DNA of 64,000 nt from Phocoena phocoena. Its lineage: Eukaryota; Chordata; Mammalia; Artiodactyla; Phocoenidae. The notes beneath the pieces are model-generated. The model saw only the letters and a list, made by a program, of their open reading frames with translations, was not told the DNA's origin and did no database searches. The translations under genes and the position numbers were made by a program. Below, piece after piece: positions 10,678 to 22,620 of this stretch; positions within the stretch are counted from its first letter, which is position 1, and each line of letters starts with the position of its first letter. The stretch covers positions 110,498,313 to 110,562,312 of the forward strand of contig NC_089225.1 in the NCBI RefSeq assembly GCF_963924675.1. Reading direction: 5' to 3'.

Positions 10678-13600
10678 GGACGAGCGCGTAAGGATGAGTC
10701 TCACCTATCTTTAACTTTTGCTGTCGCTGTGCGGAATACAGACGTAATAAAACTAACACTCTGGTTTAAGAGGCCATTTAGACCTGTAGTAAGATACACT
10801 CCATAAAGCGTGTGAGGTTACTGGATCAGCAGTGCACGAACGCAGAAGTAACGTTTCATGCACTCATTGGAATGGGGAGGAGAATAAAATAAAAAGATGA
10901 AATGATGGAGTCTGTGGTTAAAGGGACCCAGATCCCCTTTTCCTGATTTTGCCTCTCGTGTAACTTTAGAGAAGAACCAACGGAAGTTTGGCAAACGGTG
11001 GGCTTATTTTTTAATACAGTATAATAAATGGATTTATTTAGTCCGCCATTCTCTTTGAACAGAAGCCACCAAGGGTTCTGTCGGCCTGAGCGACAGCCCA
11101 GGCTCCCCACTTTAGGGTCTGCATCCTCGATGGGAAGGCAGGCGGTGGAGCACAGGCCGCGCTCTCACCAGCGCCCGGGCCGGGCAGGTGTCTGGGGTGG
11201 AGCCCCGGCCGTCAGCTTCCCGGCCCAGCTGTCGCCTCTCCCTGTTTTGGGGAAGACTGCAGGCTCTTCGTGCTGCCTGGTACTTAGTGATGAGACAAAC
11301 GACAGTCAGACTGACATCCCCGGGCGGGAGGGACAGAGCGGATCAGTTTGGGGAAACACGTGTCCTTTTCTGCACAGGAGAGCACCGTTACTGAGAGTGG
11401 TCAGGTGCCGAGTGGTTGGTTTCTAGGCGCCTGAAGTGTTGAGGACCCTTGCGGAGAGTTGGCACTTGTGGCCTCTTCTGTGGACCAGCAGTGGGCTGGG
11501 GGCGCGCAGGACAGGAAGGAGTCTCTGATGGAGACTGCACTTGCCCCGGGCGCATCTTTTAGTTTCTCCAGACGGTGGTGTTTCGTTTTCTTCTTTGTTT
11601 TGTTCTGTTAGTTCTTTTCCCCCTAAGGTGGATAGCTTCTCCCTGTTACTTTCCATTTATTTGTGTTTTGCTCTCACCCTTTATTTTCTCCCACCGCATA
11701 GTTTCCATTAGACACTGTAGCATCTCAGCTCAGAAAAATTTCCATTTCTTTATTTGGAAAAGGGGACTAATTACACGTTTGGTACTTCCAGTGAGAAGTA
11801 TATCAAGTCACAGCCTCTTCTGTATAGATTTTTTTTATAGGTTATTTACAAATGGAGTGTTTAGAATTTATAAGAAAATATAATTTGGAGAGTTCTACAG
11901 TTTTCAGTCCTTGGAATAGTGGGAACAGGGCAGAGTATTTTGAGCAAGAGGTTAGGTAGAAGTGGGGTAAATTCATCCACATGAGGCGTAAGAGCCCCTC
12001 TGGGAGGGCAGCTTTCACGGACTTTCTTTTAGAGCCAGAGACTGTTTTACCAGCCCCTGCAAATGAGAGCATTAGAGGGAGGGCGTGTGGAGGTGGGGCA
12101 GTGGCCCGAGTTGCAGGTATTTCCACTGAATTCAATACACACTTTGCGCATTAAACCACTCACAGGGCCCCAGGGTGGGTCCACAGGCCCTGCAGAAAGT
12201 GAGCCTGGCTCCGTAGCGAGCTGGGGATGCACACACGCTCGCGCGAGGGTCAGCGGGCGGTTGACAGTGTCCTGGGAACCCTCGTATTCTGAGCGGGGGC
12301 TACAGGGGGCCAGGCTCCAGCTCAGCCAGAGGAGCCGGCTGAATCTTTCCTTGTTGGTGTTGCCTGATGAAGTTCTTCTGGAAGAAGGAAAGCCGCTGCT
12401 AGAGGACAGTTTGAAGAACAGTGATCTCAGAAATACATCCTTGATGACGGAAATCCTCAACGAATTTCCTGATGAACAAGTAATTCAAGATAAATGTGGG
12501 TGAAAATGCCCATAAAGTCAGATCCGAAACTGTGAGCAGAGCAGGGGCTCCTTTCCTGGACACCTTGCTTTCCCGGGCGTCTCCCTCCTCGGGGCCCTTT
12601 GGGAGTGCCCGTCCTTGGTTGTGCAGGGGCGTCTCCCTCCTTTGTCTCCTGCCCTTTCTCCCTAAATGGTCCCTAGAGAAATGCAGTTAGTTGGGCGGGT
12701 CACAGTATTGTGTGCTACAGGGACAGTTAGGAGGCCGTTGAAGAAATGAGATGATAGCCAGAGGAAATCATTCAGCGTGATATGTCATTAACTTACTTGC
12801 TATAAATATGATGGCTAAAATAAGGAGGGAGAGTGGAAAAGAGCCAATCCCATGAGTAAGACTCAGGTGCGGCTGACCCCGCCCACCTGGCCAGGTAACA
12901 GTGGGGAAGCGGAGCTCATTGTTCTTAGTTTTGCTGATGGTCAGGGTGTGCGAAGCCCAGGCTCCCTGAGTGAGTCGTGCACTGGGGGCAGGCGTGTGTC
13001 CCTCGGCCGCACCCTTTCCCTGGAGTTTTGCTTTTCAGAGTCTGGGTTCACATCCATTTCCTCGAAAATACACATGTATATTTCACGTGTTACTATTTCT
13101 GTGTATTTACACGTTCGTGTTGTTCCAGTTAGGATAATACTTGTTTGTAAAAACACAGAAAACTGTTAACGAAGCCAATTAAAATCACCTGTGATCCCAC
13201 CGCCTCGTGATCAACATTGTTATGTCCGTCTAGTCAGTCTAGTCGTTCAATACTTTTAAAACAAAATTGGCATTTTATTCTATATCCTTGTTAATAACCT
13301 GCTTTAAAAAGACCTGGGAATAGTTTCTGCGTTAATTTCCACTGTGTCTTTATGACTTCACAGCATTCCTTTCCATGCTGGCATCTGCCAGCCCGGATTC
13401 AGCAACAGAAGACAGAAGGCTGGAGACAGAAGGCTGGTCTGGAGACTCACCTTCTCTAGATCCTTTCCCTAAATATCTCGAGTGCGCCCCGCTCCTGCTC
13501 ACAGCATCTGAGGTTCTGACCATTAAATCAGGCACCATCAGCTGTGACGTTCCCAGCCCTGCCTGGGAGAGGTGCTTGCGGGGGGCGGGAGGGAGGTCCG

Positions 13601-14105
13601 GGTGGGCAGCTGCATCTCCCACTGCCTGTGTGCACGAGACATTAGCCTGTCGGGGACCCCCTCCTGCATCTCTGATCACCAGTGAACTGCGGTTGCAGAT
13701 GGGCCTCCAGGCAGGTAGACTGGACGAAGAGAGTCTGTCTCTCTGGTGTGTAGACTCCTCTTGGGAAATAAAGGAATCAATACCATTAAATACATTGGAC
13801 AAAAATTATACAGGACCAGATAGGCTCATTTTATGGACCCCTTTCTTTCTGGCAGATGACCCAAACTAAGCCACATTTTATAAAGATCCATTCCTAAATC
13901 TCACATACTCATTTGTCCAAATACAAATCCTTCTAAAAAAAAGTTAAAAGCTTAAATTGAAGGACAAGTGGTCATTTCAGAATTTTATTAAAACTAATTA
14001 GAAAAGCTGGTGGATGTGGGGGAAAAGTATGCCTTTGGTGGACTTCCCTCATCAGTGTTAGGAAAAGGGCGCTTGAAGTGACAGGTTCCAAAGCTGAGGA
14101 ATCTC
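10678..14105. other. Intronic sequence without recognised genes
   Basis: 11090-11350 and 12160-12330 are GC-rich. 13150-13330 resembles an old L1M 3' region (weak). A 146-codon open frame at 12063-12503 has no recognisable family and no convincing splice sites. Nothing else can be named. Confidence 0.5.
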
Positions 14106-14119
14106 TGAGCCACAGCCTG

Positions 14120-14594
14120 AGATGGTGTGGTTGGCGGAAGAATGGTCCCCCCGAAGATGTGCACGTACTAATCCCTGGAACCTGTGGGTGTACCTTAAGA
14201 GGCAAAAAGGGTTTTACAGGTGTGGTTAAGTATCTTCAGATGGGGCTCATGGATGTTCTGGTTGGGCCCTGAAAGCAGTTGCATTTACCTTGTAAGGGGG
14301 AGGCACGGATTTGAGCGCACGCGCAGGGGAGGTGACACATGAGGATGGAGCGGAGGGGGTTGAAGGCGGAGTGATGCAGCCACAAGCCAAGGAACGCCAG
14401 CGGCCACCAGTAGCTGGGGAAGCGAGAAACAGGTTCTCCCTGGAGCCTCTGGAGAGAGCACAGCCCTGCCAGCACCTTGATTTCAGCCAAGCAATACAGA
14501 TGTTGGACTCTCGGCCTCCAGAACTGTGAGAGAACAGGTTTCTGCCGATTCCAAGCCGTCTGTTCTGCGGGGATGTGCTAGGGCAGCCCTAGGA
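14120..14594 (+). repeat. MLT1-type (MaLR) long terminal repeat
   Basis: Diverged but recognisable order of landmarks: 'gtccccccgaagatgtgcacgtactaatccctggaacctgtg', 'gtgtggttaagtatcttcagatggg', the centre with 'gatgcagccacaagcc', and the end 'ggcctccagaactgtgagagaacaggtttctgcc...gtgctagggcagccctagga'. This is the layout of an ancient mammalian MaLR LTR. It has no internal region. Confidence 0.8.
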
Positions 14595-15809
14595 AGCTCC
14601 TGCAGGCAGAAAGGGCCGGGTGACTCGAGAAGGCAGGAGGGAAGTCCGTGTCTCAGCTGTGCCTGCCGTGGTGATGCAGGAGCCTGGGAAAGGGGCCTGA
14701 GGGAGCTGCCCAGGGCTCAGACGCCCACCGGACACGTGCACACCCGGAAGCAGAGGCACCACCAGAAGCCAGTGCACGCGACACGGCTTTCTGCAGCCAG
14801 GAGGACGTGGGGCTCGTGAAGAGTGTGACAAGGACGGGAGTGGCTCTAAGTGGGGTTGAGGGCGAGAAGGCAGGACTCTGATGGGTGGAGCAGGTGACCG
14901 TGTGCTCGCCGGTGACCAGAGGCGGCAGAGAGCTCTGGTCTGCTGTCTGGTCTTCCCAGGGGAGTGATCCCAGCCTGCAGGGGCCCGAGCAGGCTCAGGC
15001 CGGGGCCAGGTGGTCAGACTGCTGGCGTTTTCCAGCAGTTCTGAAGGCCCCCGAGATCAGGGCTGCTTTACCTTAATTCTTGCTTCCCACTCCTTACCCC
15101 ACTCCACCCTTCCGTCTCCCACCGACTTGCCAGTGACCTTCTTACCTAAATCCAGTGGCCACTTTCAGTGCTCATCCCTCCCTCGCTCGTCGACCTTTCC
15201 TTCTGTGACACCTGCCACCCCTCCTGGAGCAGCGACCCTCCCTCCACCTCTCCCCAGCCTCTTTCGTCCATGGAATGTACTGAGACGCCGTCCTCGGCCA
15301 CTGCATCTTCTCTCTCTTCGGTCCACAGCCCAAATCCATTCCATTGATTCAACTGATACAGTTTATGCACAAGAAGCTGCATTGGTACTTCTGCCAGGCA
15401 CCTGTGAGAAATGGTGCTGAGACCCACCACTGGCATTGGCCCCTGTTGGCCTCCATCGGCGTTTATTGAGTGCAGTGTGTGTACATGAGCGCACGCTCCC
15501 TGCGTGACACTGGATTCTTGTCCGTCGCCTGGAGGTGCCACGGTAACCCCAGGTCCACGTGATGCTGACCAGCCACGGTGGGTCCTAGCCAGAAGCTACA
15601 TGTTCAGCCTTAGCAGTGCCTAGCAGTTGGTATGTCCCAGCTAGCCTTTTCAGAACCGGAAAAGGCATGCTTAAAACCATGCAGCTGATTGGGGAGTTTG
15701 TAGACGACTAGAAAAGTATCTGAGTGAGTCCAGGGTTCAGAATGTTTTCCTTTCTTAGCTTTATTACATTTTACATTTTATGGTTCAGCAGCCCTTCTAC
15801 CTGCTTCAA
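14595..15809. other. GC-rich intronic sequence, possible L2/CR1-like trace
   Basis: At 15110-15250 the text 'cttacctaaatccagtggccactttcagtgctcatc' resembles an old non-LTR retrotransposon fragment. The rest has no recognisable feature. Confidence 0.4.
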
Positions 15810-16180
15810 AATAAGTGTGATGGGAATTAAAGCGATTCATCCAGGGTTTAGAAAACAAACCACAGAACTCCGGTGGAATTATTGAACTATTCTATTTAGA
15901 AGGTGGCTGAAGTAAATGGAACATCTAAAAGCCCAGATGTTTCTTACAACTTTGCTCATGACGAGACAGGCTTTGCCATCACTAATGACACGAGACACCG
16001 AGAAACTCCGATTTCTCTCGACGAACTTCCTGCTTAATCCCGTAAAGACAGCTGTATTGAATCGCTACCCACCGAGAGGCTTGGGAATTCAACAGGTAGT
16101 GAATTATAATCTCAGATGTTCCTGAGTCAATTACCAAGAAACCATCGCCCCTGGGTGGCCCGGGGACGGATGCTGGGCTG
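15810..16180. promoter_or_regulatory. Conserved-looking non-coding segment
   Basis: Repeat-free, AT-rich, with TAAT/ATTA core motifs (gaattaaagcgattc, ggaattattga, cactaatgac, gaattataatc, gtcaattacc). This texture is typical of developmental enhancers in AGAP1-like introns. Conservation is inferred, not measured. Confidence 0.3.
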
Positions 16181-16294
16181 GACCACAGAACACTGGGCTC
16201 CATCTTCATCTTCCCGCCGTACACGACAATTCAGCCTCTCACTTCCTCAGCTTACCCACCTGTGGAGTGGGGACATTATTCCCATTAGTGCTTC

Positions 16295-16309
16295 CCTGTA
16301 GGGGGCGAC
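16295..16309 (+). promoter_or_regulatory. CTCF-like motif
   Basis: CCTGTAGGGGGCGAC fits CCASYAGRKGGCRSY at 13 of 15 positions. Same strand as the other CTCF-like motifs in this intron. Confidence 0.45.
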
Positions 16310-17429
16310 CAAAATAACTGAAATGTATCTGTGGCTAGCTCAGGGAAGATTTTGAAAAAGAATACCTAACGAAGAAGTAGCGGAAGGCCTCCCAGAGATG
16401 CGAGCTGGTCCCTCTCTGCCCTCAGGGAGGTCTCAGAGCCCTTCTGGGGTTGGCGCTTGTGCCTCACCCGTCCAGGAAAGGTGTTGAGACGGCTCTATCC
16501 AGTTCCACCTGGATGTAGGCCAAAATGCAGAGTCTCCTGTAACAACCTCTCCCCCTCTGTGTTCTGGATGCAGATTGACTCACCATAAATTTTAGTTCTT
16601 TTAAGTAACACCGACTCATTCATTAAAGAACGGTTCTTGGGGACCTGATAAGTGAATTGTTCGGTTAGTCACATTCTCCCCTATTAAAGGGGTGCGGTGG
16701 TAGGGGGAGGGGCGTCTCTCTGGGTAACCACAGTGTATCTACTAATTAACTGAGTCCCCCTGGTTGCCTTTCTTGTCCTCACACCTAAAAAAATGAATTC
16801 CTTCTTGAAAATATTACCAAAATTCACTGAAGAGTTTTTTTCTTTCTGCTTATGACTACCCCTTTATCCCACCTGCTGGTCATTTCCACCAATCTCTTTT
16901 TTTCTAGAATCCTTAGGAAAAATAGCATCAAGGGGTAGTACGTCGTCACTAGTTACTACTTGGACAAAAGCTAAGTTTCTTAGCCTTGCCCGTTCTGATA
17001 TATTCTGCAATTAAACATCCAGACCTTTGAGCTTCTTTGTATTAAGTTTTGAAAAGAAAATTCAATTAATAGATACCTTTTGTCAGGATGTTACAGACAC
17101 CCCCCGCCCCTGAATGTGGCATATGTCTAATTAAGAACCCATGGCTGGAAAATCCACAAAACAACACCACATCCATCCCTGTTTTTAAGGATCCTTAGTA
17201 CTGTTACCTCCTCCTTTGGATGAGGAGACAGGTGTCTGCGGACGGAGGGCCTGTAACTAAAGTGTAAATGGTACGGCTGAGACGCGGACGCACGTCTCTC
17301 CTGTTTTCAGAAACGACAGTGTCTGCAGGACCTCGTGCTCCCCTCAAGACATCGCCTCAAAACTCTCCCACATCAGCGTGGATTTGGGCATGACGAGTAG
17401 ACGATGGGAAAATGCGAATAAAAAATCAC
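16310..17429. other. Intronic sequence without recognised genes
   Basis: Unique-looking intron; no repeat, exon or RNA gene that I can name. Confidence 0.5.
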
Positions 17430-17790
17430 AACCTTCGTGTGTACAGCCTAAAAAATTGCTGATCGTAAAGTGAGCAGCGATTGAGAAATGTAGCATTTAA
17501 AATGGAAATAACGCCAGGGCTGGAAGTGGAGCCCGCTGTAAATGCAGTAATTAAAATAGTTGCCAGGTGGCTCCCAATTACCTTTGCTCCAGCAAGCTGC
17601 CTTTATCTTCATGGCGGTGCTCGAGTTCCAATCAGAGCTTTCAAATGAACTTATTTCGGTATTTTCGGTGAAGTCTCAGAAAACAGATGGTTCTAAAGTA
17701 ATTACCGTTTTTCATCTTGGGAAAGAGAAGATGAGAGAGATGCGTGGGCAGCGGGAGGGAAACCCTAATGAGATGCTCTGAATCGTGGGC
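17430..17790. promoter_or_regulatory. Conserved-looking non-coding segment
   Basis: Contains clustered homeodomain-like cores (gcagtaattaaaatagttg, cccaattacc, aagtaattaccg), an E-box-like gccaggtggc and ctttatcttcatgg. It is free of recognisable repeats. An enhancer is plausible but inferred. Confidence 0.3.
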
Positions 17791-18983
17791 TGGGCCATTC
17801 ATCCCTCCGTTCGCTCAGGTGCCCTGGGCTTGTCCCTGGGCCACAAAAACAAGGCCACCTGCACCTTGATAAGGGTACAGTTCAAATGTACGCGTCACTA
17901 GGGAAGATTTAGAACTTCCTTCTGAGATTCGAATTCGCTTTTTCCTGGAAAGGATTCCCTTCCTGTCAATTCTGGGAACAGTCGAGGGGAAGTTCAAGTA
18001 GTTGTGATAAAAATAAGACGGCGGGTAGAATGCAGTGCTGCACAGAGCATTGGAGGCTGTGTGGTCGGCCAGCAGCCTCGTGGGGCAAAGGAAGAGGGTC
18101 AGAGCGCGGTGTGGGAGCCCGAGGCCATGCCCGGTGTCCGCGCACGGACCAGTGATGACAGAGATGGACCAGCTCCCAAACTGTAGTCGGCCACCGTTGG
18201 GCACCAGGTAGTGGGGAGGGTCGCCCTCAGTGGGAGAAGATTTGCATTGATGTCGTCTTCATTTGCGCCCCGATGGCTGAAATAACTTCCTTGAGCGCAT
18301 TTTAAACCAGCAGAGATCAGATTTTACCAGGAGAAAAATCAAAGCCGTTCCCCACAGTCGTGGATGTAACGGCATTCTTCCCATTGAAACGAGCAGCATC
18401 TTCGGGGCGAGTCTCCATGGAAGCGTAATGGACCTGTGTTTTCCTCCGTCAGCAGCCTGGGTTCTCCATCAGCCGGGGGGTCAGTGCTTACTGGTCTGTG
18501 AGGTTGAGAAGTGTCACAGTCCTTCCCCCGAGACAAGGGTTCGCCCAGCGTGTTCCTACTCACGCTCTAACTTGCTGCCCGTACTTTGTTGTTCTCAGTT
18601 TGCTCTGTGCTCTTGGGGCGGCGGGGAGAGCCTTTACTTTGTCTTAAGTTCTAAGTCCATGAAATTAATCAAGCAGTTAGTCTCCTGGAAGTATTTCAGA
18701 GACAGAAAAATGTTGGAAACGAGTTTTAGGAATTTCTGACGCGTTTTTCAAGGAACCAGGTAACGTGAAGGCAGCCTGCTGGCTCCTTTAAGCTTGTACG
18801 TTTCCCCGCGCCTGGGACCACCCTGTGTATCTGCTGACTTCTATCCGTGAATGGTTCTACAGTGTTTTCTGTTTCGTAGGAAAGCGTAGACACAGGGCAT
18901 CGTACAGCTGAGGAGGCTGTGCTTTGTTTTGTTTTGTTCTGAACACATACTAGATGTGAGACCCTCTTTGGAAATGATTTTAC
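17791..18983. other. Intronic sequence without recognised genes
   Basis: Unique-looking intron with modest GC-rich patches; nothing named. Confidence 0.5.
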
Positions 18984-19081
18984 CTTAAGTTCTTCGAGGG
19001 CAGGAAGTGGATCTGAGTCAACACGGTGGTCACGGTGTCCAGCGTACGGTAACTTCCCGTAATTGTGGTTGAATGACTAAG
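18984..19081. repeat. L2/MIR-type 3' tail fragment
   Basis: Contains 'ttcgagggcaggaagtggatctg' and ends 'gtggttgaatgactaag', matching the common 'gagggcagggac...tgttgaatgaatga' tail of old mammalian SINE/LINE elements. Confidence 0.5.
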
Positions 19082-19284
19082 GGGGGCTGGTTGTGCACGC
19101 CAGGCGGGCATGGCCTTGCGTCCAGCCCTCCGGCCTCTCCCCGTCGCCCTCTCGGAGGTCCCGCCGCTACCCACGCCGCTGGTCAGCATCCTTTCTGAAG
19201 CCAGACAGTGAGCCTGCTCTCAGCCTCTGTGTTGCGCTGTCTCCCGTGCCCGTGCCTAGAATGGAGCTCAGGCATGATTCTTTT

Positions 19285-19870
19285 CTGCTCAGGAGCCTTT
19301 GATGGCTCCCTGGCGACCACCATGGAGGTTTCCAAACTTGGTTGTGGCTGTGAGGCCCTCTCGGGAGGCGTTTCCCAACCTGAAGGCCAGCGGGCAGGGT
19401 GGATGGCGGCCCAGATCCCCGGCTGCTGGCCCAGCACCTCCTGCCGCTAACCTGCATTCACTCAGGCAGCAGCCCCTTGTGGGTTATGAAGGGCCCCCCG
19501 TGCGCCTCCCCCCAGCCGCCCCCCCAGGTGGGAGTTCGGCAGGAGTGAGATTGTGGGTTATGAAGGGCTCCCCGTGCGCCTCCCCCCAGCCGCCCCCCAG
19601 GTGGGAGTTCGGCAGGAGTGAGAAGCAGAGGACCCTCCCTCGGGGCTGACAGACACCTGCCTCCTGTCCCGTCCCTCCCTTTGCACACCTGTGGCCCAGG
19701 TGCGCTGAGCTGCCACGCCCTTGCCCTGGCCTGGGATGCCCTCCGCTGAGCAGAGTCCTCTGGTCCCTCAGACGTGGGCACCCAGCTCGCAGCCCCTCTC
19801 CTCGCCCCCGTCTCTGCCTTCTGCCCCGAGCAGGGAGCAGTGTCAGAGCAGGAGGGGATGCGGCTCTGCT
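19285..19870 (+). repeat. Diverged L2-like region with an internal 74-bp tandem duplication
   Basis: 'ctcaggagcctttgatggctccctgg' and later 'cccttgccctggcctgggatgccctcc' fit the L2 3' region. Within it, 19477-19550 and 19551-19623 are near-identical head-to-tail copies of 74 and 73 bp, differing by a C-run length and one substitution. Confidence 0.5.
19477..19623 (+). repeat. Two-copy tandem duplication, ~74 bp unit
   Basis: Both copies begin ttgtgggttatgaagggc and end gttcggcaggagtgaga. The near identity implies a recent duplication or ongoing copy-number variation. Confidence 0.92.
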
Positions 19871-20239
19871 TGTCTCTGCGCCCATCTGCCGAGCCCGGGC
19901 CCCAGCCTAGGTGAGCTCTCGGCTCACCTGTGTGAGCCTGTGGGTGTCACATATCCTATGGGTGTCTGCTCGCTGGGGTGGACGGGCTGGATCCTGCAGA
20001 GAAACGAGGAAGTCAAGACAGAAGTGATTCACTGGGCTCTTCCGAGCTGGAGGGACGAAACGAGCAGAAGTGGGACAAACGTGAGAAAACGGCGGTGCTG
20101 AAGAGTTCTATCCCTCTGTCCCGTTGTCTGTTTTTCTCTTTGTCTTAGAGACAAATGGGAGCTCCCTCTGTCCACCTGCAGCCTCCCCGGTTCCCTGGTT
20201 GGTTGAGCTCTTTGCCCTCTGTTAGTGCAAAGGATGATG

Positions 20240-20267
20240 CCCCTGCCCCTGCCCCTGCCCCTGCCCC
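20240..20267. repeat. (CCCCTG)n short tandem repeat
   Basis: Between four and five copies of CCCCTG inside a C-rich stretch. Confidence 0.9.
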
Positions 20268-20711
20268 CACCTCCAGGCGCGTCTCATCCCCCTGATCCCG
20301 GGGACTGGTGTTCTTCAGCAAGTCATCTGAGCGTCCCCAAGCCCCCTGCACACGGGCGCAGACTCACACTTTCCTGTGGGTCTCCAACGGCTGTGTGGGA
20401 AAATGTCCTTGCTTCAGGAAGGAACGTGTTCTAAGTATTTAGGGCTGAAGGGAAATGATAATCTGCTACTTAATTGGTTCAGCTAATAAACACAGAAATA
20501 AGGCAAATAGAGTAAAATGTTTGCATTTGTTGCATGTAGGCAGTGGGTTTACAAGGTGTTTATTGTATACTTTTCAGTATGCTTCCGCATGAACATGTTC
20601 TTAATAAAATGGATTTTTTTTTTGCTGGGGGCTGGGGGCTCGTTCTGTGATGCTCCTGGCTCTGTCCTGGCCTTGTTTTTCCTCCTCGCCCTGTCCCCTC
20701 TGACCTAAGAT

Positions 20712-20731
20712 CTCTGCTTGCTTAAGCAGAG
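20712..20731. other. Perfect 8-bp stem-loop
   Basis: CTCTGCTT, loop GCTT, AAGCAGAG. A short hairpin that could arise by chance; it lies in unique sequence and is not followed by any gene end. Confidence 0.6.
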
Positions 20732-20989
20732 TTCAGCTCTCTGCCAGTGGAGAGCCCTTCTCTGAGAGCTGTCCCCGTCAGCTGTCTATGGGACTGCTCC
20801 TCTTGGGTACGGAGGGGCACGCAGGCTCCGCACCTGCTCCTTTGATCCTGGAGTCCCTGTTACTGGGACTGGACAGCTGGGGCCATTCTGATCCCCCTCT
20901 CTGCTTTCCTTTCTACATGCGCTGCACCACGTTCTGTTGGTATAACTGGCTGGCCCTCTGGTCACTTACCTTGTGTGGTCAGCACCAGC

Positions 20990-21545
20990 AGTGCCCTGGC
21001 CCAAGCCACTGCCCTTCCCACTGGGCCCCTCTGCACTTTTCCACTTTGTAGGCGTCCCCCCTTTCCCCCTCCAGTCCTTCTGCCAGGGCTTTTTAAATTC
21101 AGCTCTTATCAGACAGCACCTCCTCATGCCTTTCCGAGACTCCCCCAGTCTGTGAGTCCTTGCCCCCTGCACCCTCCTCCTGTCTCTTCCGCCAGATGCC
21201 CTCCTTGCTGCTTTGTCCTCAGAGTCCCTCTCTCCTCCCAAGTTCAGTCTTCAGATCGGAACCCTGAAGTCAGGATGCTGCCTCTCTGCTGTCCCCATAC
21301 CTGGAGCAAGGTGCCAGGTCTCTCAGTTAGCAGATGACAGTAGTCTGCTGTGAGTCAGTCATGGTCCAGTGATCGGGTCAGGTCCTGACAAAGAATAAGG
21401 GCTCCGCAGGCTCAGTGGTGATGGTCTGTCTGACGGCCGTTCTCCTCATCTGGACTGTGAACTCCCAAGAGAGCAGAGGCGGCACCCAGACCAGTCAGTG
21501 TCCCAGCTGCTCTTCAACGTCACCCACACCCTGTGGTCCCTCTGC
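20990..21545 (+). repeat. Diverged L2-like fragment
   Basis: 'tttaaattcagctcttatcagacagcacctcctcatgcctttccgagac' and 'tctggactgtgaactcccaagagagcagaggcggcac' resemble the L2 3' region in the sense direction. Old and discontinuous. Confidence 0.5.
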
Positions 21546-22084
21546 ACGAGGCTGGCACGTTTCCTGTGCTTCCTGTTCATCAGATGACCTATTCCTCAAA
21601 CGCCCCTCCCATGAGGCGTATACGGAGACGGAAGCAGGCACAGCATGGCCAGGTCACCTGCCGGGGATCTGGGTCATCAGTTGCAGAGCTGAGATGGGAG
21701 CCCAGGCAGTCTAGCTCCGTCACCCACACTCCTCCCTGTTGCACTTACTGCCTTTGTAATTTGATCGATAAATATGTACCAGAAACCTCAATGGAGCCAT
21801 CAGCTAAAGGAGCAAAGAATCCTCAGGAACTTGAGAAATCCTCATTAGAGGACTTGAAAAAGGAGATCCTAATAGAAGCATTGATGAGTTGTTTTTTCTT
21901 TTAAATAACAGCTTTACTGAGATACCTTTCAAAACCGTCAACGTTACCTGTTTTTTTTTGATTCTGAGGTTTGGGCTTTTTGCTTCAAGTCTTAGATGTT
22001 TGTCACCTGAGAGCAATTTGTGACTCATGGCGTCTACTTGCCGTACCCTATGAAGTATTTCTCATCACAGTTTATTCTCCGGAA
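21546..22084. other. Intronic sequence without recognised genes
   Basis: A trace at 21907-21930 (aacagctttactgagatac) fits an old L1 3' piece. Nothing else is named. Confidence 0.4.
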
Positions 22085-22620
22085 GCTCTTTAAATAGCGT
22101 ATTTGGGTGCCCTAGAATATGTCAGAACCCAGCCGTTCCTGAGATGCTCAGAAATATTTTCAGCCCCAGAGCCCAAGCCGCTCTGGAAGGTCGGGTCAAT
22201 GACAACAGGGGCCGCCAGATGGCAGTACTGCCACGGCCGGAGCCGCCTGTCCGTGGTTTCCTTCAGGGGAGATAATCAACCCCTGCGCTTTGCAGACTGA
22301 AGGTGGTGAGTTAATGTGCCCCATCCATTTTAATTTGAAAGATACAATTAATTAAATTAGGCATAAAGTGGATGTGATGGGAAACTGGAAGCTCAAGGCC
22401 GAAGCACGGTCAGCTCCTGACACAGCGCAGCCCGAGGTTCCGGGTCCTTGCGCAGCTTTGTGACACCAGTGGGCGAAATCGCCACCAGGTCCGCCGAGCA
22501 GACACGGTTTATAAAGTTTGCACCCGGTGGAACAATACTTAGCCTGAATTGTTGTTAAGGGACTGGACCGCATAGTTTCACTAGAGGACATCTGATAAAA
22601 CTATTCACGAGAGGCTCAGA
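22085..22620. promoter_or_regulatory. Conserved-looking block; best candidate for an AGAP1 intronic enhancer (HACNS1-like)
   Basis: A ~530-bp repeat-free block. A CpG-bearing core (22190-22300) with a 14/15 CTCF-like motif and a 12-bp palindrome is flanked by a homeodomain-motif patch (gatacaattaattaaattagg near 22340-22360). A second CpG-rich patch lies at 22390-22520. AGAP1 introns are known to contain the limb enhancer HACNS1/HAR2 of similar size in human. I cannot align it here, so the assignment is a hypothesis. Confidence 0.35.
22212..22226 (+). promoter_or_regulatory. CTCF-like motif overlapping a 12-bp palindrome
   Basis: CCGCCAGATGGCAGT fits CCASYAGRKGGCRSY at 14 of 15 positions. 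The palindrome GGCAGTACTGCC (22221-22232) overlaps its 3' end. Confidence 0.5.

Noticed and set aside
12063..12503. A 146-codon + strand open frame with an acidic, protein-like C-terminal half
   Set aside because: No family recognised, no convincing acceptor or donor around it, and GC-rich intron gives such frames by chance. A translated search against mammalian proteins with a strong hit would reverse this.
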